From Pseudomonas sp. HR96 (lineage in GTDB: Bacteria > Pseudomonadota > Gammaproteobacteria > Pseudomonadales > Pseudomonadaceae), in NCBI RefSeq assembly GCF_034059295.1, contig NZ_CP139141.1, positions 1,409,001-1,473,000 on the forward strand: a stretch of 64,000 nucleotides of DNA. Direction: 5' to 3'. Below, in pieces: positions 8,005 to 25,774 of the stretch. Below the pieces are notes generated by a model. That model was not told the DNA's origin and made no database searches. It saw only the letters and a list, made by a program, of their open reading frames with translations. The translations under genes and the position numbers were made by a program. Positions within the stretch are counted from its first letter, which is position 1. Every line of letters starts with the position of its first letter.

Positions 8005-10374
8005 ATGAAACGTCTGTTGCTAACTGCGGTTCTTTCCGTATTGATGATCGCTGAAGTTCACGCCGAGTCCTTCACTGTCTCCGATATCCGTGTCAACGGC
8101 CTGCAGCGGGTATCCGCCGGCAGCGTCTTTGGTGCCCTGCCGCTGAACGTCGGCGAGCAAGTAGATGACAAGCGTCTGGTGGACTCCACCCGGGCGCTGT
8201 TCAAAACCGGTTTCTTTCAAGATATCCAACTGGGCCGCGACGGCAACGTCCTGGTCATCAATGTGGTGGAGCGTCCGTCCGTCTCGGCTATCGAGATCGA
8301 CGGCAACAAGGCGATCACTACAGAAGACCTGCTCAAGGGCCTGAAAAGTTCCGGGCTGGCCGAAGGCGAGATTTTCCAGCGTGCCACCCTCGAAGGCGTG
8401 CGTAACGAATTGCAACGCCAGTACGTAGCTCAAGGCCGCTACTCTGCCGAGGTCGACACCGAGGTGGTGCCGCAGCCGCGCAACCGCGTACTGCTGAAAA
8501 TCAAGATCAACGAGGGCGAAGTCGCCGCGATCAAGCACATCAACGTGGTGGGCAACACGGTGTTCTCCGAAGAGGACCTCACCGACCAGTTCGAGCTCAA
8601 GACCACCAACTGGCTGTCGTTCTTCAAGAACGACGACAAATACGCCCGTGAAAAGCTCTCCGGTGACCTGGAACGTCTGCGCTCCTACTATCTGGACCGC
8701 GGCTACATCAACATGGACATCGCCTCCACCCAGGTGTCGATCACTCCGGACAAGAAAAGCGTCTACATCACCGTCAATATCAACGAAGGGCAGAAGTACT
8801 CCGTTCGTGACGTCAAGCTCAGCGGTGACCTCAAGGTGCCGGAAGACCAGGTCCGTGCCCTGTTGCTGGTCAAGCCAGGCCAGGTGTTCTCGCGCAAGGT
8901 CATGACCACCACCTCCGAGCTGATCACCCGGCGCCTGGGTAACGATGGCTACACCTTTGCCAAGGTCGACGGCGTGCCGGTACCGCACGACGATGACCAT
9001 ACCGTCGACATCACCTTCATGGTCGATCCGGGCAAACGCGCCTATGTGGACCGCATCAACTATCGCGGCAACACCAAGACCGACGACCAGGTACTGCGCC
9101 GTGAAATGCGCCAGATGGAAGGCGGCTGGGCTTCGACCTACCTGATCGACCAGTCCAAGACTCGCCTCGAGCGCCTGGGCTTCTTCAAGGAAGTCAACGT
9201 CGAGACCCCGGCCGTGCCAGGCGTGGACGACCAGGTCGACGTCAACTACACCGTGGAAGAGCAGGCTTCCGGTTCGATCACCGCCAGCGTCGGTTTCGCC
9301 CAGAGCGCCGGTCTGATCCTCGGTGGCTCGATTAGCCAGAACAACTTCCTGGGTACCGGCAACAAGGTATCGCTGGGTTTGACCCGCAGCGAATACCAGA
9401 CGCGCTACAACGCCAGCTACGTGAACCCGTACTTTACCCCCGACGGCGTCAGCCTTGGCTACAACGCGTTCTACCGCAAGACCAACTACGATGACCTCGA
9501 TGTCGACGTCGCAAGCTATGCAGTGGACAGTCTGGGTGCCGGCTTGACCTTCGGCTACCCGATCAGCGAGACCTCGCGTCTGAACTTCGGCCTGACCGTG
9601 CAGAACGACCAGATCAAGACCGGTACCTACACCGTCGACGAGATCTTCAAGTTCATCGACGACGAGGGCAAGAACTTCCTCAACTACAAGGCCTCGGTCG
9701 GCTGGTCGTCGTCCACCCTCAACAAGGGCACCTTGCCCACCCGTGGCGCCTCGCAGAGCCTGACCGGTGAAATCACCATTCCGGGCAGCGACCTGTCGTT
9801 CTACAAGATCGACTACCGCGGCCAGTTGTTCCAGCCGCTGACCGACAGCCTGACCATGCGTTTCCACAGCGAACTGGGTTATGGCGACGGCTACGGCTCG
9901 ACCAATGGCCTGCCGTTCTACGAGAACTACTACGCCGGTGGCTTCAACTCCGTGCGCGGCTTCAAGGACAGCACCCTGGGCCCACGCAGCACGCCGAGCA
10001 GCGGCAAATACCCTGGTACTGTGGCTGACCCTGACCAGGACCCGCTGGCCTTCGGTGGTAACGTGCAGATCACCGGCGGCGCGGAAATCATGTTCCCGAT
10101 GCCGTTCGTCAAGGACCAACGCTCGCTGCGCACCTCGATCTTCATGGACGTGGGTAACGTGTTCGACACCAACTGCTCGGACAGCACCACGACCACGGGC
10201 GAGAAGGTCAAATGTACCAACATCGACCTGAGCAACATGGCCGTTTCCACTGGTCTGGGCGTTACCTGGGTGACCGCACTGGGTCCGCTGAGCTTCAGCC
10301 TGGCAATGCCGATCAAGAAGCCTGACTACTCGGAAACCCAGATCTTCCAATTCTCGCTTGGCCAGACTTTCTAA
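8005..10374 (+). CDS. bamA: Outer membrane protein assembly factor BamA
   Basis: Core of the BAM complex that folds beta-barrel proteins into the outer membrane. ATG 8005 follows AAGAAAGGA and starts a clear signal peptide (MKRLLLTAVLSVLMIAEVHA, then ES); an in-frame upstream ATG lacks this. In the 789 residues, five POTRA repeats fill roughly residues 24-420. A 16-strand barrel follows, with the conserved VRGF loop (FNSVRGFKDS) and a C-terminal phenylalanine (FSLGQTF). Confidence 0.98.
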   Translation: MKRLLLTAVLSVLMIAEVHAESFTVSDIRVNGLQRVSAGSVFGALPLNVGEQVDDKRLVDSTRALFKTGFFQDIQLGRDGNVLVINVVERPSVSAIEIDGNKAITTEDLLKGLKSSGLAEGEIFQRATLEGVRNELQRQYVAQGRYSAEVDTEVVPQPRNRVLLKIKINEGEVAAIKHINVVGNTVFSEEDLTDQFELKTTNWLSFFKNDDKYAREKLSGDLERLRSYYLDRGYINMDIASTQVSITPDKKSVYITVNINEGQKYSVRDVKLSGDLKVPEDQVRALLLVKPGQVFSRKVMTTTSELITRRLGNDGYTFAKVDGVPVPHDDDHTVDITFMVDPGKRAYVDRINYRGNTKTDDQVLRREMRQMEGGWASTYLIDQSKTRLERLGFFKEVNVETPAVPGVDDQVDVNYTVEEQASGSITASVGFAQSAGLILGGSISQNNFLGTGNKVSLGLTRSEYQTRYNASYVNPYFTPDGVSLGYNAFYRKTNYDDLDVDVASYAVDSLGAGLTFGYPISETSRLNFGLTVQNDQIKTGTYTVDEIFKFIDDEGKNFLNYKASVGWSSSTLNKGTLPTRGASQSLTGEITIPGSDLSFYKIDYRGQLFQPLTDSLTMRFHSELGYGDGYGSTNGLPFYENYYAGGFNSVRGFKDSTLGPRSTPSSGKYPGTVADPDQDPLAFGGNVQITGGAEIMFPMPFVKDQRSLRTSIFMDVGNVFDTNCSDSTTTTGEKVKCTNIDLSNMAVSTGLGVTWVTALGPLSFSLAMPIKKPDYSETQIFQFSLGQTF

Positions 10375-10417
10375 GGCCTGACCCAAGCAACAGCAATGAA
10401 TTCTGTAGGAGTGTAAC

Positions 10418-10930
10418 GTGCGTAAGTTGACTCAAATGATGGTACTGGCCGCCACCCTCACCGCTGCACTGGGTGCCACGCCAGCCTTCGCCGATATGAA
10501 GATCGCGGTACTGAACTATCAGATGGCGCTGCTCGAGTCCGACGCGGCCAAGCAGTACGCCGTGGATGCCGAGAAAAAATTCGGTCCGCAACTGACCCAG
10601 CTCAAGGCCCTGGAAAGCAGCGCCAAGACCATCCAGGACCGCCTGAACGGCACCGAGAAGCTGTCGCAGAACGACCGTGACAGCCTCGAACTGCAATTCA
10701 AGCAGAAGGCGCGCGACTTCCAGGTCAACTCCAAGAACCTCAACGAAGCCAAGGCCAACGCCGACCGTGACATGCTCAAGGTGCTCAAGCCGCGCCTGGA
10801 TGGCGCTGTCGAAGAAGTGATCAAGAAGGGTGGCTTTGACCTGGTGCTCGAGCGTGGCGCGGTAATCGATGTCAAACCTCAATACGACATCACCCGCCAG
10901 GTCATCGAGCGTATGAACCAGTCCAAGTGA
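10418..10930 (+). CDS. skp: OmpH/Skp periplasmic chaperone
   Basis: Periplasmic holdase that escorts unfolded outer-membrane proteins to BAM. The start is GTG 10418, after TAGGAG. A signal peptide ends ...GATPAFA before DMKIAVLN. The mature part is charged and helical, consistent with the Skp trimer tentacles (residues about 40-130). The 170-residue length is usual for Pseudomonas. It lies between bamA and lpxD, as in most gamma-proteobacteria. Confidence 0.95.
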   Translation: MRKLTQMMVLAATLTAALGATPAFADMKIAVLNYQMALLESDAAKQYAVDAEKKFGPQLTQLKALESSAKTIQDRLNGTEKLSQNDRDSLELQFKQKARDFQVNSKNLNEAKANADRDMLKVLKPRLDGAVEEVIKKGGFDLVLERGAVIDVKPQYDITRQVIERMNQSK

Positions 10931-10932
10931 GC

Positions 10933-11988
10933 ATGACGGCTACCATGAAACTCGGCCAGCTGGCCGAGTTCCTCGGCGCCACCTTGCGTGGCGACGCGGA
11001 GAAGCAGATTACCGGGCTGGCCACTCTTCAGGAGGCCGGCCCTTCTCAGTTGAGCTTCCTGGCCAACCCCCAGTACCGCAAGTACCTGACCGATGCCAAG
11101 GCCGGCGCCGTGCTGCTCAAGCCGGCCGACGCCGACAGCTGGGCCGGTGACGCCCTGGTGGTGCCGGATCCCTACCTGGCCTATGCGCGCCTCTCACACC
11201 TCTTCGATCCCAAGCCGCGTGCGGCTGCCGGCGTGCATCCTTCGGCGGTGATCGCCGACGACGCTCGAGTCGACGCCAGCGCCAGTATCGGTCCCTTCGT
11301 GGTGGTCGAGAGCGGTGCGGTGATTGGTGCCGGTACCACCATCGGCGCCCACTGCTTCATCGGCGCCCGCTGCGTGATCGGCGACGGCGGCTGGTTGGCG
11401 CCGCGGGTCACCCTGTACCACGACGTGCGCATCGGCCAGCGAGTGGTGGTGCAGTCGGGCGCGGTGCTGGGTGGCGAGGGTTTCGGCTTTGCCAATGAAA
11501 AAGGCGTGTGGCAAAAGATCGCCCAGATCGGTGGCGTCAGCATTGGCGACGATGTCGAGATCGGCGTGAACACTGCCATCGACCGCGGCGCGCTGGCCGA
11601 CACGGTCATCGGCAACGGGGTCAAGCTCGACAACCAGATCCAGATCGCCCACAACGTGCAGATCGGCGACCACACGGCCATGGCTGCCTGTGTCGGTATC
11701 TCCGGCAGCGCCAAGATCGGCCGACACTGCACCCTGGCGGGCGGCGTCGGCCTGGTCGGGCACATCGAGATCTGCGACAACGTATTCATCAGCGGCATGA
11801 CCATGGTCACCCGCTCGATTACCGAGCCGGGCGCCTATTCCTCCGGCACGGCCATGCAACCCATTGCCGACTGGCGCAAGAGCGCGGCGCGCATTCGCCA
11901 GCTCGACGACATGTACCGCCGCCTGCAGCAGGTGGAAAAACGGGTCGATTCGGTGACCCCGGGCGGTAAAGCATCATCTGATGGCTAG
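10933..11988 (+). CDS. lpxD: UDP-3-O-(3-hydroxyacyl)glucosamine N-acyltransferase
   Basis: Third step of lipid A synthesis: transfers 3-hydroxyacyl from ACP to the glucosamine nitrogen. The 351-residue product from ATG 10933 ([16 protein letters not shown]) matches Pseudomonas LpxD. A GTG at 10927 overlapping the skp stop is also possible. An N-terminal uridine-binding domain is followed from about residue 105 by hexapeptide repeats forming a left-handed beta-helix, with the active-site histidine in [14 protein letters not shown]. Confidence 0.97.
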   Translation: MTATMKLGQLAEFLGATLRGDAEKQITGLATLQEAGPSQLSFLANPQYRKYLTDAKAGAVLLKPADADSWAGDALVVPDPYLAYARLSHLFDPKPRAAAGVHPSAVIADDARVDASASIGPFVVVESGAVIGAGTTIGAHCFIGARCVIGDGGWLAPRVTLYHDVRIGQRVVVQSGAVLGGEGFGFANEKGVWQKIAQIGGVSIGDDVEIGVNTAIDRGALADTVIGNGVKLDNQIQIAHNVQIGDHTAMAACVGISGSAKIGRHCTLAGGVGLVGHIEICDNVFISGMTMVTRSITEPGAYSSGTAMQPIADWRKSAARIRQLDDMYRRLQQVEKRVDSVTPGGKASSDG

Positions 11989-12109
11989 GGCCCTTGGCGA
12001 AGGGCCATCGAACAAGTGCACACAGCGGCTAAACTGCCACCTTTGATGCAACAGGAGTGCTGCGCATCGGTCGCGCGCTCCCTATCTTTTATACAGGCTT
12101 CCCCCAGAA

Positions 12110-12550
12110 ATGATGGACATCAACGAGATTCGCGAATACCTGCCCCACCGTTACCCGTTCCTGCTGGTGGACCGGGTCGTGGAGCTGGATATCGAGGGCC
12201 AGAGCATCACCGCCTACAAGAATGTCAGCATCAACGAGCCGTTCTTCAACGGCCACTTCCCGGCGCATCCGATCATGCCCGGCGTGCTGATCATCGAGGC
12301 AATGGCTCAGGCCGCGGGTATTCTCGGCTTCAAGATGCTCAACACCAAGCCGGCCGATGGCACCTTGTACTACTTCGTCGGCACCGACAAACTGCGCTTT
12401 CGCCAGCCGGTGCTGCCGGGCGATCAGCTGATCCTGGAAGCCAAATTCTTGCGCAAGAAAGGCCAGATCTGGCGGTTCTCCTGCCGTGCGCTGGTCGACG
12501 GCAAGCCGGTGTGCTCGGCTGAAATCGTCTGTGCGGAACGGGAACTATGA
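12110..12550 (+). CDS. fabZ: (3R)-hydroxyacyl-ACP dehydratase FabZ
   Basis: Dehydrates 3-hydroxyacyl-ACP in fatty acid elongation and so competes with lipid A synthesis for the same substrate. The 146-residue hot-dog fold carries the catalytic His and Glu in [20 protein letters not shown], and [13 protein letters not shown] near the start. A second ATG at 12113 gives a protein one residue shorter. It overlaps lpxA by four bases (ATGA). Confidence 0.98.
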   Translation: MMDINEIREYLPHRYPFLLVDRVVELDIEGQSITAYKNVSINEPFFNGHFPAHPIMPGVLIIEAMAQAAGILGFKMLNTKPADGTLYYFVGTDKLRFRQPVLPGDQLILEAKFLRKKGQIWRFSCRALVDGKPVCSAEIVCAEREL

Positions 12551-13323
12551 GTTTGATTGACCCTCGCGCGATCATCGATCCGTCGGCCGTACTGGCCGAT
12601 GGCGTCGAAGTCGGCCCGTGGTCGATCGTGGGACCCGGTGTAGAGATCGGCGAGGGCACGGTGATCGGCCCGCATGTGGTGCTCAAGGGGCCGACGCGCC
12701 TGGGCAGGCATAACCGCATCTATCAGTTTTCGTCGGTGGGTGAAGACACCCCAGACCTGAAATACAAGGGCGAGGACACGCGCCTGGTGATCGGTGACCA
12801 CAACGTCATCCGCGAAGGCGTGACCATCCACCGCGGTACCGTCCAGGACCGTGCGGAGACCACCCTGGGTGATCACAACCTGATCATGGCCTATGCCCAC
12901 ATCGGCCACGACAGCGTCATCGGCAACCACTGCATCCTGGTCAACAACACCGCGCTGGCGGGCCACGTGCATGTCGACGACTGGGCGATCCTGTCCGGGT
13001 TTACCCTGGTGCACCAGTTCTGCCACATTGGTGCCCACAGTTTTTCCGGCATGGGCACGGCCATTGGCAAGGACGTTCCGGCGTTCGTCACGGTGTTCGG
13101 CAACCCGGCCGAGGCGCGCAGCATGAACTTCGAAGGCATGCGCCGGCGCGGTTTCAGCGACGACGTGTTGCACGCGCTGCGCCGGGCCTACAAGGTGGTC
13201 TACCGCCAGGGCCTGACCGTGGAGCAGGCGGTGCTCGAGTTGACCGAGCCGGCGGCCAAATACCCCGAAGTGGCGGTTTTTCGCGACTCGATCATGCGTT
13301 CGACCCGCGGCATCACCCGCTGA
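12547..13323 (+). CDS. lpxA: UDP-N-acetylglucosamine O-acyltransferase
   Basis: First step of lipid A synthesis, acylating the 3-OH of UDP-GlcNAc. The 258-residue protein is a left-handed beta-helix of hexapeptide repeats from residue 1 to about 190, then a helical C-terminus. The catalytic histidine lies in [14 protein letters not shown]. Start and stop overlap fabZ and lpxB, suggesting translational coupling. Confidence 0.98.
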   Translation: MSLIDPRAIIDPSAVLADGVEVGPWSIVGPGVEIGEGTVIGPHVVLKGPTRLGRHNRIYQFSSVGEDTPDLKYKGEDTRLVIGDHNVIREGVTIHRGTVQDRAETTLGDHNLIMAYAHIGHDSVIGNHCILVNNTALAGHVHVDDWAILSGFTLVHQFCHIGAHSFSGMGTAIGKDVPAFVTVFGNPAEARSMNFEGMRRRGFSDDVLHALRRAYKVVYRQGLTVEQAVLELTEPAAKYPEVAVFRDSIMRSTRGITR

Positions 13324-14468
13324 TGCTGGCGTCTGGTCCCTTGAAGGTCGCGTTGGTCGCCGGTGAAGCCAGCGGCGACATCCTCGGCGCCGGCCTGATG
13401 CGCGCGCTCAAGCAGCGCCATCCGCAGGTGCAGTTCATCGGTGTGGGTGGGCCGCTGATGGAAGCCCAGGGGCTGGTCTCGTACTTTCCCATGGAGCGCC
13501 TGGCCGTCATGGGCCTGGTTGAAGTGCTGGGCCGGCTGCGCGAGCTGCTGGCGCGGCGCAAGGCGCTGATCGCCACCTTGATCGGCGAGCGGCCGGACGT
13601 CTTCATCGGGATCGACGCCCCTGACTTCACCCTCAATATCGAACTCAGGCTGCGCCAGGCCGGGATCAAGTCGGTGCATTACGTCAGCCCGTCGGTCTGG
13701 GCCTGGCGGCAGAAGCGCGTGCTGAAGATCCGCGAGGGCTGCGACCTGATGCTCACGCTGTTTCCGTTCGAGGCGCGCTTTTACGAAGAGCAAGGCGTGC
13801 CGGTGCGTTTCGTCGGCCACACGCTGGCCGATGCCATCCCCCTGGAGGCCGACCGTGCGGCGGCCCGCGCGCAGATCGGCCTGCAGGCCGCAGGCACTGT
13901 CGTGGCGTTGATGCCGGGCAGCCGCGGCGGTGAAGTCGGCCGCCTCGGCGGCCTGTTCTTCGATGCGGCCGAGCGCCTGCTGGCCGTGCGTCCGGATGTG
14001 CACTTCGTGCTGCCGTGCGCCAACGCCAGCCGGCGCGCCCAGCTCGAAGCGCAGTTGAACGGCCGCGAGCTGCCGCTGACCTTGCTCGATGGCCAGTCGC
14101 ACCTGGCCCTGGCTGCCTGCGACGCGGTATTGATCGCCTCGGGCACCGCCACCCTGGAAGCCTTGCTGTACAAGCGGCCAATGGTAGTGGCCTATCGCGT
14201 GGCACCGGTGACCTACTGGATCCTCAAGCGCATGGTCAAGAGCCCCTACGTGTCGCTGCCCAACCTGCTGGCCCAGCGGCTGCTGGTGCCCGAGTTGTTG
14301 CAGGATGCGGCCACGCCTGAGGCGCTGGTCGATACTCTGCTACCCTTGTTGGCCGATGGCAGTGTACAGACCGACAGTTTCGATGCGATTCACCGTACCT
14401 TGCGCCAGGATGCTTCCAATCAGGCGGCCGAGGCGGTGTTGAGCCTGATCGACGGAACCCTCCCATGA
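13323..14468 (+). CDS. lpxB: Lipid-A-disaccharide synthase
   Basis: Family GT19 glycosyltransferase joining UDP-diacylglucosamine and lipid X into the lipid A disaccharide at the inner membrane. Its 381 residues start with [19 protein letters not shown] and include the family blocks [13 protein letters not shown] and LPGSRGGEV, then SGTATLE near residue 275 in the sugar-nucleotide site. It starts on the lpxA stop (TGATG) and overlaps rnhB by four bases. Confidence 0.98.
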   Translation: MLASGPLKVALVAGEASGDILGAGLMRALKQRHPQVQFIGVGGPLMEAQGLVSYFPMERLAVMGLVEVLGRLRELLARRKALIATLIGERPDVFIGIDAPDFTLNIELRLRQAGIKSVHYVSPSVWAWRQKRVLKIREGCDLMLTLFPFEARFYEEQGVPVRFVGHTLADAIPLEADRAAARAQIGLQAAGTVVALMPGSRGGEVGRLGGLFFDAAERLLAVRPDVHFVLPCANASRRAQLEAQLNGRELPLTLLDGQSHLALAACDAVLIASGTATLEALLYKRPMVVAYRVAPVTYWILKRMVKSPYVSLPNLLAQRLLVPELLQDAATPEALVDTLLPLLADGSVQTDSFDAIHRTLRQDASNQAAEAVLSLIDGTLP

Positions 14469-15106
14469 GCAGACAGATGGAAATGGGCCTGGACTTCGAA
14501 CTGGTCGAAGAGCTGGTCTGCGGTGTCGACGAAGTCGGTCGCGGACCGCTGTGCGGCGCCGTGGTGACCGCTGCGGTGATCCTTGACCCGGCGCGGCCGA
14601 TCCTTGGCCTCAATGACTCGAAAAAGCTCACAGAAGCCCGGCGCGAGTTGCTCTATGAAGAGATCACCGAAAAAGCCCTGAGCTGGTTCATCGCCCGTGC
14701 CGAAGTGGCCGAGATCGACTCGCTGAATATTCTCCACGCGACCATGCTCGCCATGCAGCGAGCGGTCGAGGGCCTGCACATCACCCCACGGCACGCCATG
14801 ATCGACGGCAATCGTTGCCCGAACCTGCGCATTCCTGCCTCGGCGGTGGTCCAGGGCGATGCCAAGGTCCCTGCCATCGCCGCTGCGTCGATCCTTGCCA
14901 AGGTCAGCCGTGACCGTGAAATGACTGCTTTCGATTTGATCTATCCCGGCTACGGCATCGGCGCGCACAAGGGCTACCCAACCCCCGTTCATCTGGAAGC
15001 CTTGGCCCGCTTGGGCCCCACGCCCATTCACCGGCGCAGCTTCGCGCCGGTGCGGGCGGCGTACGAGGCGCGCTTCGATCTCGACGCAGATTTCGCAACG
15101 GTTTGA
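14465..15106 (+). CDS. rnhB: Ribonuclease HII
   Basis: Removes RNA from RNA-DNA hybrids and single ribonucleotides from DNA. The 213-residue protein carries the catalytic acidic residues in [13 protein letters not shown], then [15 protein letters not shown] and the C-terminal [14 protein letters not shown] block. It sits between lpxB and dnaE, the common gamma-proteobacterial order. Confidence 0.97.
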   Translation: MSRQMEMGLDFELVEELVCGVDEVGRGPLCGAVVTAAVILDPARPILGLNDSKKLTEARRELLYEEITEKALSWFIARAEVAEIDSLNILHATMLAMQRAVEGLHITPRHAMIDGNRCPNLRIPASAVVQGDAKVPAIAAASILAKVSRDREMTAFDLIYPGYGIGAHKGYPTPVHLEALARLGPTPIHRRSFAPVRAAYEARFDLDADFATV

Positions 15107-15178
15107 CCGGCTGATGTTTTAACCAAGGCCCGGTACAATCCGGGCCTCGTCGTCTTTGCGCTGGCCGCTCTGCACAAT

Positions 15179-15214
15179 CCATAGGGTCACAACAGGCCAT
15201 AGGGTCACAACAGG
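15179..15214 (+). repeat. Perfect 18-bp tandem duplication before dnaE
   Basis: CCATAGGGTCACAACAGG occurs twice head to tail (15179-15196 and 15197-15214), ending six bases before the dnaE ATG. The second copy supplies the weak ribosome binding site (CAGG). It looks like a recent slippage or duplication event in the dnaE leader. Confidence 0.95.
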
Positions 15215-15220
15215 ATCAAC

Positions 15221-18742
<3,522 letters not shown>

Positions 18743-18900
18743 AACCTGGCACCCGGCCAGCGGTCCTTTCTAGACCAGGCCGGGTGCGCACGTGCAACGT
18801 CAATTATTAAACTCGACCTGAATGCGCCAGTTCCTTTAAGGTATGGCGCCAAACGGATCAACCGGCCGGCCGCCTGGCCGTCGACCCAAGACGGAAGACT

Positions 18901-19848
18901 ATGAACCCGAATTTTCTTGATTTCGAACAGCCGATCGCTGACCTGCAGGCCAAGATCGAAGAATTGCGCCTGGTGGGCAACGACAACTCGCTGAACATCG
19001 GCGACGAGATCTCCCGCCTGCAGGACAAAAGCAGCACGCTGACCGAAAGCATCTTCGGCAATCTGACCAGCTGGCAGATCGCACGGCTGGCGCGTCACCC
19101 GCGTCGCCCGTACACACTGGACTACATCCAGCACATCTTCACCGAGTTCGACGAACTGCACGGCGACCGGCACTTCTCCGATGACGCTGCCATTGTCGGT
19201 GGCATCGCCCGCCTGAACGACCAGCCGGTGATGGTCATCGGTCACCAGAAAGGCCGCGAAGTGCGCGAGAAGGTTCGCCGCAACTTCGGCATGCCGCGCC
19301 CCGAAGGCTACCGCAAAGCCTGCCGCCTGATGGAAATGGCCGAGCGCTTCAAGATGCCGATCCTGACCTTCATCGATACCCCGGGCGCCTATCCCGGCAT
19401 CGACGCTGAAGAGCGCAACCAGAGCGAAGCGATCGCCTGGAACCTGCGGGTCATGGCGCGGCTCAAGACCCCGATCATTGCTACCGTCATCGGCGAAGGC
19501 GGCTCCGGCGGCGCCTTGGCCATTGGCGTCTGCGACCAGCTGAACATGCTGCAATACTCCACCTACGCGGTGATCTCGCCAGAAGGCTGCGCCTCTATCC
19601 TGTGGAAAACCGCCGAGAAGGCGCCGGACGCCGCCGAGGCCATGGGTATCACTGCCGAGCGCCTCAAAGGCCTGGGCATCGTCGACAAGGTGATCGGCGA
19701 GCCTTTGGGCGGCGCGCACCGTGACCCGGTCGCCGCGTCCGCGTCGATCCGCGCCGAATTGACCGCGCAACTGGAAATGCTCAAGGGCTTCGACACCGAA
19801 GCCTTGCTCAAGCGCCGTTACGACCGGTTGATGAGCTACGGCCTGTAA
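18901..19848 (+). CDS. accA: Acetyl-CoA carboxylase carboxyltransferase subunit alpha
   Basis: Forms the carboxyltransferase with AccD, moving CO2 from biotin to acetyl-CoA to make malonyl-CoA. The 315-residue crotonase-like protein shows [32 protein letters not shown] and [15 protein letters not shown], which forms the oxyanion region. Placement after dnaE is conserved in gamma-proteobacteria. Confidence 0.98.
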   Translation: MNPNFLDFEQPIADLQAKIEELRLVGNDNSLNIGDEISRLQDKSSTLTESIFGNLTSWQIARLARHPRRPYTLDYIQHIFTEFDELHGDRHFSDDAAIVGGIARLNDQPVMVIGHQKGREVREKVRRNFGMPRPEGYRKACRLMEMAERFKMPILTFIDTPGAYPGIDAEERNQSEAIAWNLRVMARLKTPIIATVIGEGGSGGALAIGVCDQLNMLQYSTYAVISPEGCASILWKTAEKAPDAAEAMGITAERLKGLGIVDKVIGEPLGGAHRDPVAASASIRAELTAQLEMLKGFDTEALLKRRYDRLMSYGL

Positions 19849-19858
19849 CCTCGGAAAC

Positions 19859-19925
19859 ACTTGCGGGCTTTGCCCGCTCTCACCGTGTGAGGCCACTGCA
19901 TGTGAGAGCGGGCCAAGCCCGCGAG
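19859..19925. repeat. REP-type inverted repeat pair between accA and tilS
   Basis: Two GC-rich units, CTTGCGGGCTTTGCCCGCTC (from 19859) and TGTGAGAGCGGGCCAAGCCC (from 19901), face each other across a short spacer. This is the BIME-like arrangement of Pseudomonas repetitive extragenic palindromes. It probably stabilises mRNA ends or helps terminate accA transcription. Confidence 0.75.
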
Positions 19926-19968
19926 AGGCCACCAGGCCGGTTCCAGCGTTCGGGAAGAGGAAACGGCA

Positions 19969-21252
19969 ATGCTCGAACACCTCACCGCCTACCTACAGGC
20001 CCCCCGCTGGCACGTCGCCTTTTCCGGCGGCCTCGACTCCACGGTGCTCCTGCACCAGCTGGCGCAGCTTTCCCGCCGGCAGCTGCTGCCCAGCCTCCAC
20101 GCCATCCATGTGCACCACGGCCTGCAAGCGGCGGCCGATGCCTGGCCGGCCCATTGCCAGACGGTCTGCGATGGTCTCGGCATCCCGCTGACCATTGTCT
20201 GCGTCAAGGTGCAGCCGGGCGCCAGCCTCGAACAGGCGGCACGCGATGCGCGCTATCAGGCATTTTGCCAAATCCTGCAACCCGGTGAGCTGCTGCTCAC
20301 TGCCCAGCATCGCGACGACCAGGCCGAAACCCTGCTGTTTCGCCTGCTGCGTGGCAGCGGCGTGCGCGGCCTGGCCGGCATGCCGCGGCAGCGGCCGCTG
20401 GGGCAGGGGACCTTGCTCAGGCCATTGCTGGAACAGTCGCGCGGGCAACTGGAAAGGTACGCGCACGCGCACGGCCTGAGCGCCGTCGAGGACCCCAGCA
20501 ATGGCGACCTCGGCTTTGCACGCAACTACCTGCGCCATGCCGTCCTGCCGACTCTCCGGCAACGCTGGCCCCAGGCCACGGCCACCCTGGCGCGCACCAG
20601 TGAACACCTGCGTGAGGCCCTGGAGTTGCTCGAAGAGGTCGCCGGGGATGACCTGCGTGCCGCCAGCACGCCCAGTGCCTGGCCCTGGCTACAGCTGCCG
20701 TCGCTGGCCCTGGCGCCGCTGCGCGAGCTGTCCGCCGCGCGCCAGCGCAATGCCTTGCAAACCTGGCTGGCCGCCCGTACGCGGCTGCCCGACGCGCGTC
20801 ATTGGCAGGGTTGGGAAAACCTGCGCGACGCGGCCGCCGATGCAGCACCTCACTGGGTGCTGGGCGATGGCCAGCTGCAGCGCGGTGCCGAGCGCCTGTG
20901 GTGGCTCAGCGGGGCCTGGTTGCGCCCGGTGGCCGCAGGTGGCGCCTGGCCCGATCCGCAGACCCCCCTGCAATTGGCGGACAACGGTACCGTCCGCCTC
21001 AGCGGTACGCCGGCGCAGGGGAGGCTCAGCATCGGTTATCGCCAGGGGGGAGAAACCTTGCTGCTGCCGAGCCGCGGTCGCCGCGATCTCAAGCGCCTGC
21101 TCAACGAAGCGGCGTTGCCAGGCTTCGTTCGCAGCCGCCTGCCGCTGCTGTTCATCGACGGCCAGCTGCACGCCGTGGCCAACCTCGGCTTGAGCGCCAG
21201 CGCGGTGCAACTGCACTGGACACCACCGACGAACGCGCAACGTTTGAGATGA
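19969..21252 (+). CDS. tilS: tRNA(Ile)-lysidine synthetase
   Basis: Attaches lysine to C34 of the CAU-anticodon isoleucine tRNA, switching it from methionine to isoleucine decoding. The N-type ATP pyrophosphatase P-loop SGGLDST is at residues 19-25, and AQHRDDQAETLLFRLLRGSG follows near 120. The C-terminal TilS domain ends about residue 425. The 427-residue length is typical. It lies just before pyrG. Confidence 0.97.
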   Translation: MLEHLTAYLQAPRWHVAFSGGLDSTVLLHQLAQLSRRQLLPSLHAIHVHHGLQAAADAWPAHCQTVCDGLGIPLTIVCVKVQPGASLEQAARDARYQAFCQILQPGELLLTAQHRDDQAETLLFRLLRGSGVRGLAGMPRQRPLGQGTLLRPLLEQSRGQLERYAHAHGLSAVEDPSNGDLGFARNYLRHAVLPTLRQRWPQATATLARTSEHLREALELLEEVAGDDLRAASTPSAWPWLQLPSLALAPLRELSAARQRNALQTWLAARTRLPDARHWQGWENLRDAAADAAPHWVLGDGQLQRGAERLWWLSGAWLRPVAAGGAWPDPQTPLQLADNGTVRLSGTPAQGRLSIGYRQGGETLLLPSRGRRDLKRLLNEAALPGFVRSRLPLLFIDGQLHAVANLGLSASAVQLHWTPPTNAQRLR

Positions 21253-21414
21253 AACGCTGTTTCCGGTAGACTACGCTCCCTTCTTGATACAACTTCTGTG
21301 GGTTCTCCCGAACCACCAGTGGTTGCTGGTTGCCAGGCACTTTTCAACGGAAAAGGTCGGGCAATCGGGGGCTTCGGCCTTCCTTCGCTTTCCCAGGCGG
21401 CTAAACCGCCTTAA

Positions 21415-25368
<3,954 letters not shown>

Positions 25369-25415
25369 GCCGAAGATGGTAAAAAGACCGCTGCGTTGAT
25401 TGAAACATCTGCATA

Positions 25416-25437
25416 GGCCCGGTTATCCGGGTCTTTG
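25416..25437 (+). terminator. Hairpin after eno
   Basis: GGCCCGG-TTAT-CCGGGTC followed by a short T-rich stretch (TTTG). It lies between eno and ftsB and is likely an intrinsic terminator of moderate strength. Confidence 0.6.
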
Positions 25438-25485
25438 CCATAAGTCTGCGCTTGGCGTGGCTGTCTTTTTACAACGGATATCGTG

Positions 25486-25764
25486 ATGCGCAGTCCTAAT
25501 TGGTTGTTCCTTGTCCTGCTCTTGCTGCTCGGCGGTTTGCAGTATCGTCTGTGGGTGGGCAACGGCAGCCTCAAGCAAGTGGCCGAACTCCAGGCGCAAA
25601 TCGCCAGCCAGCATTCCGAGAACGAGCAGTTGCTCGAGCGCAATCGCGTGCTCGATGCCGAAGTGGCGGAATTGAAGAAAGGCATGGAAACCGTCGAAGA
25701 GCGTGCCCGCCACGAGCTGGGCATGGTCAAGGGCGGCGAAACCCTTTATCAGCTAGCACAGTGA
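25486..25764 (+). CDS. ftsB: Cell division protein FtsB
   Basis: Small bitopic protein of the FtsQLB complex that activates septal peptidoglycan synthesis. A single membrane segment (residues about 5-20, WLFLVLLLLLGGLQYRLWV) is followed by a coiled coil with regular heptads to about residue 70, then a short tail. The length of 92 residues is normal. A GTG directly before the ATG is in frame. The eno-ftsB-ispD order is conserved. Confidence 0.96.
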   Translation: MRSPNWLFLVLLLLLGGLQYRLWVGNGSLKQVAELQAQIASQHSENEQLLERNRVLDAEVAELKKGMETVEERARHELGMVKGGETLYQLAQ

Positions 25765-25774
25765 CCCTGACTAC

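Noticed and set aside
8020..10386. A 788-codon reverse frame covering bamA
   Set aside because: It is a shadow of bamA codon bias on the opposite strand, with no recognisable domain.
19859..19925. GC-rich inverted repeats after accA (and after fpr) considered as CRISPR or insertion-sequence ends
   Set aside because: They are short facing pairs of ordinary REP type with no array, spacers or transposase.
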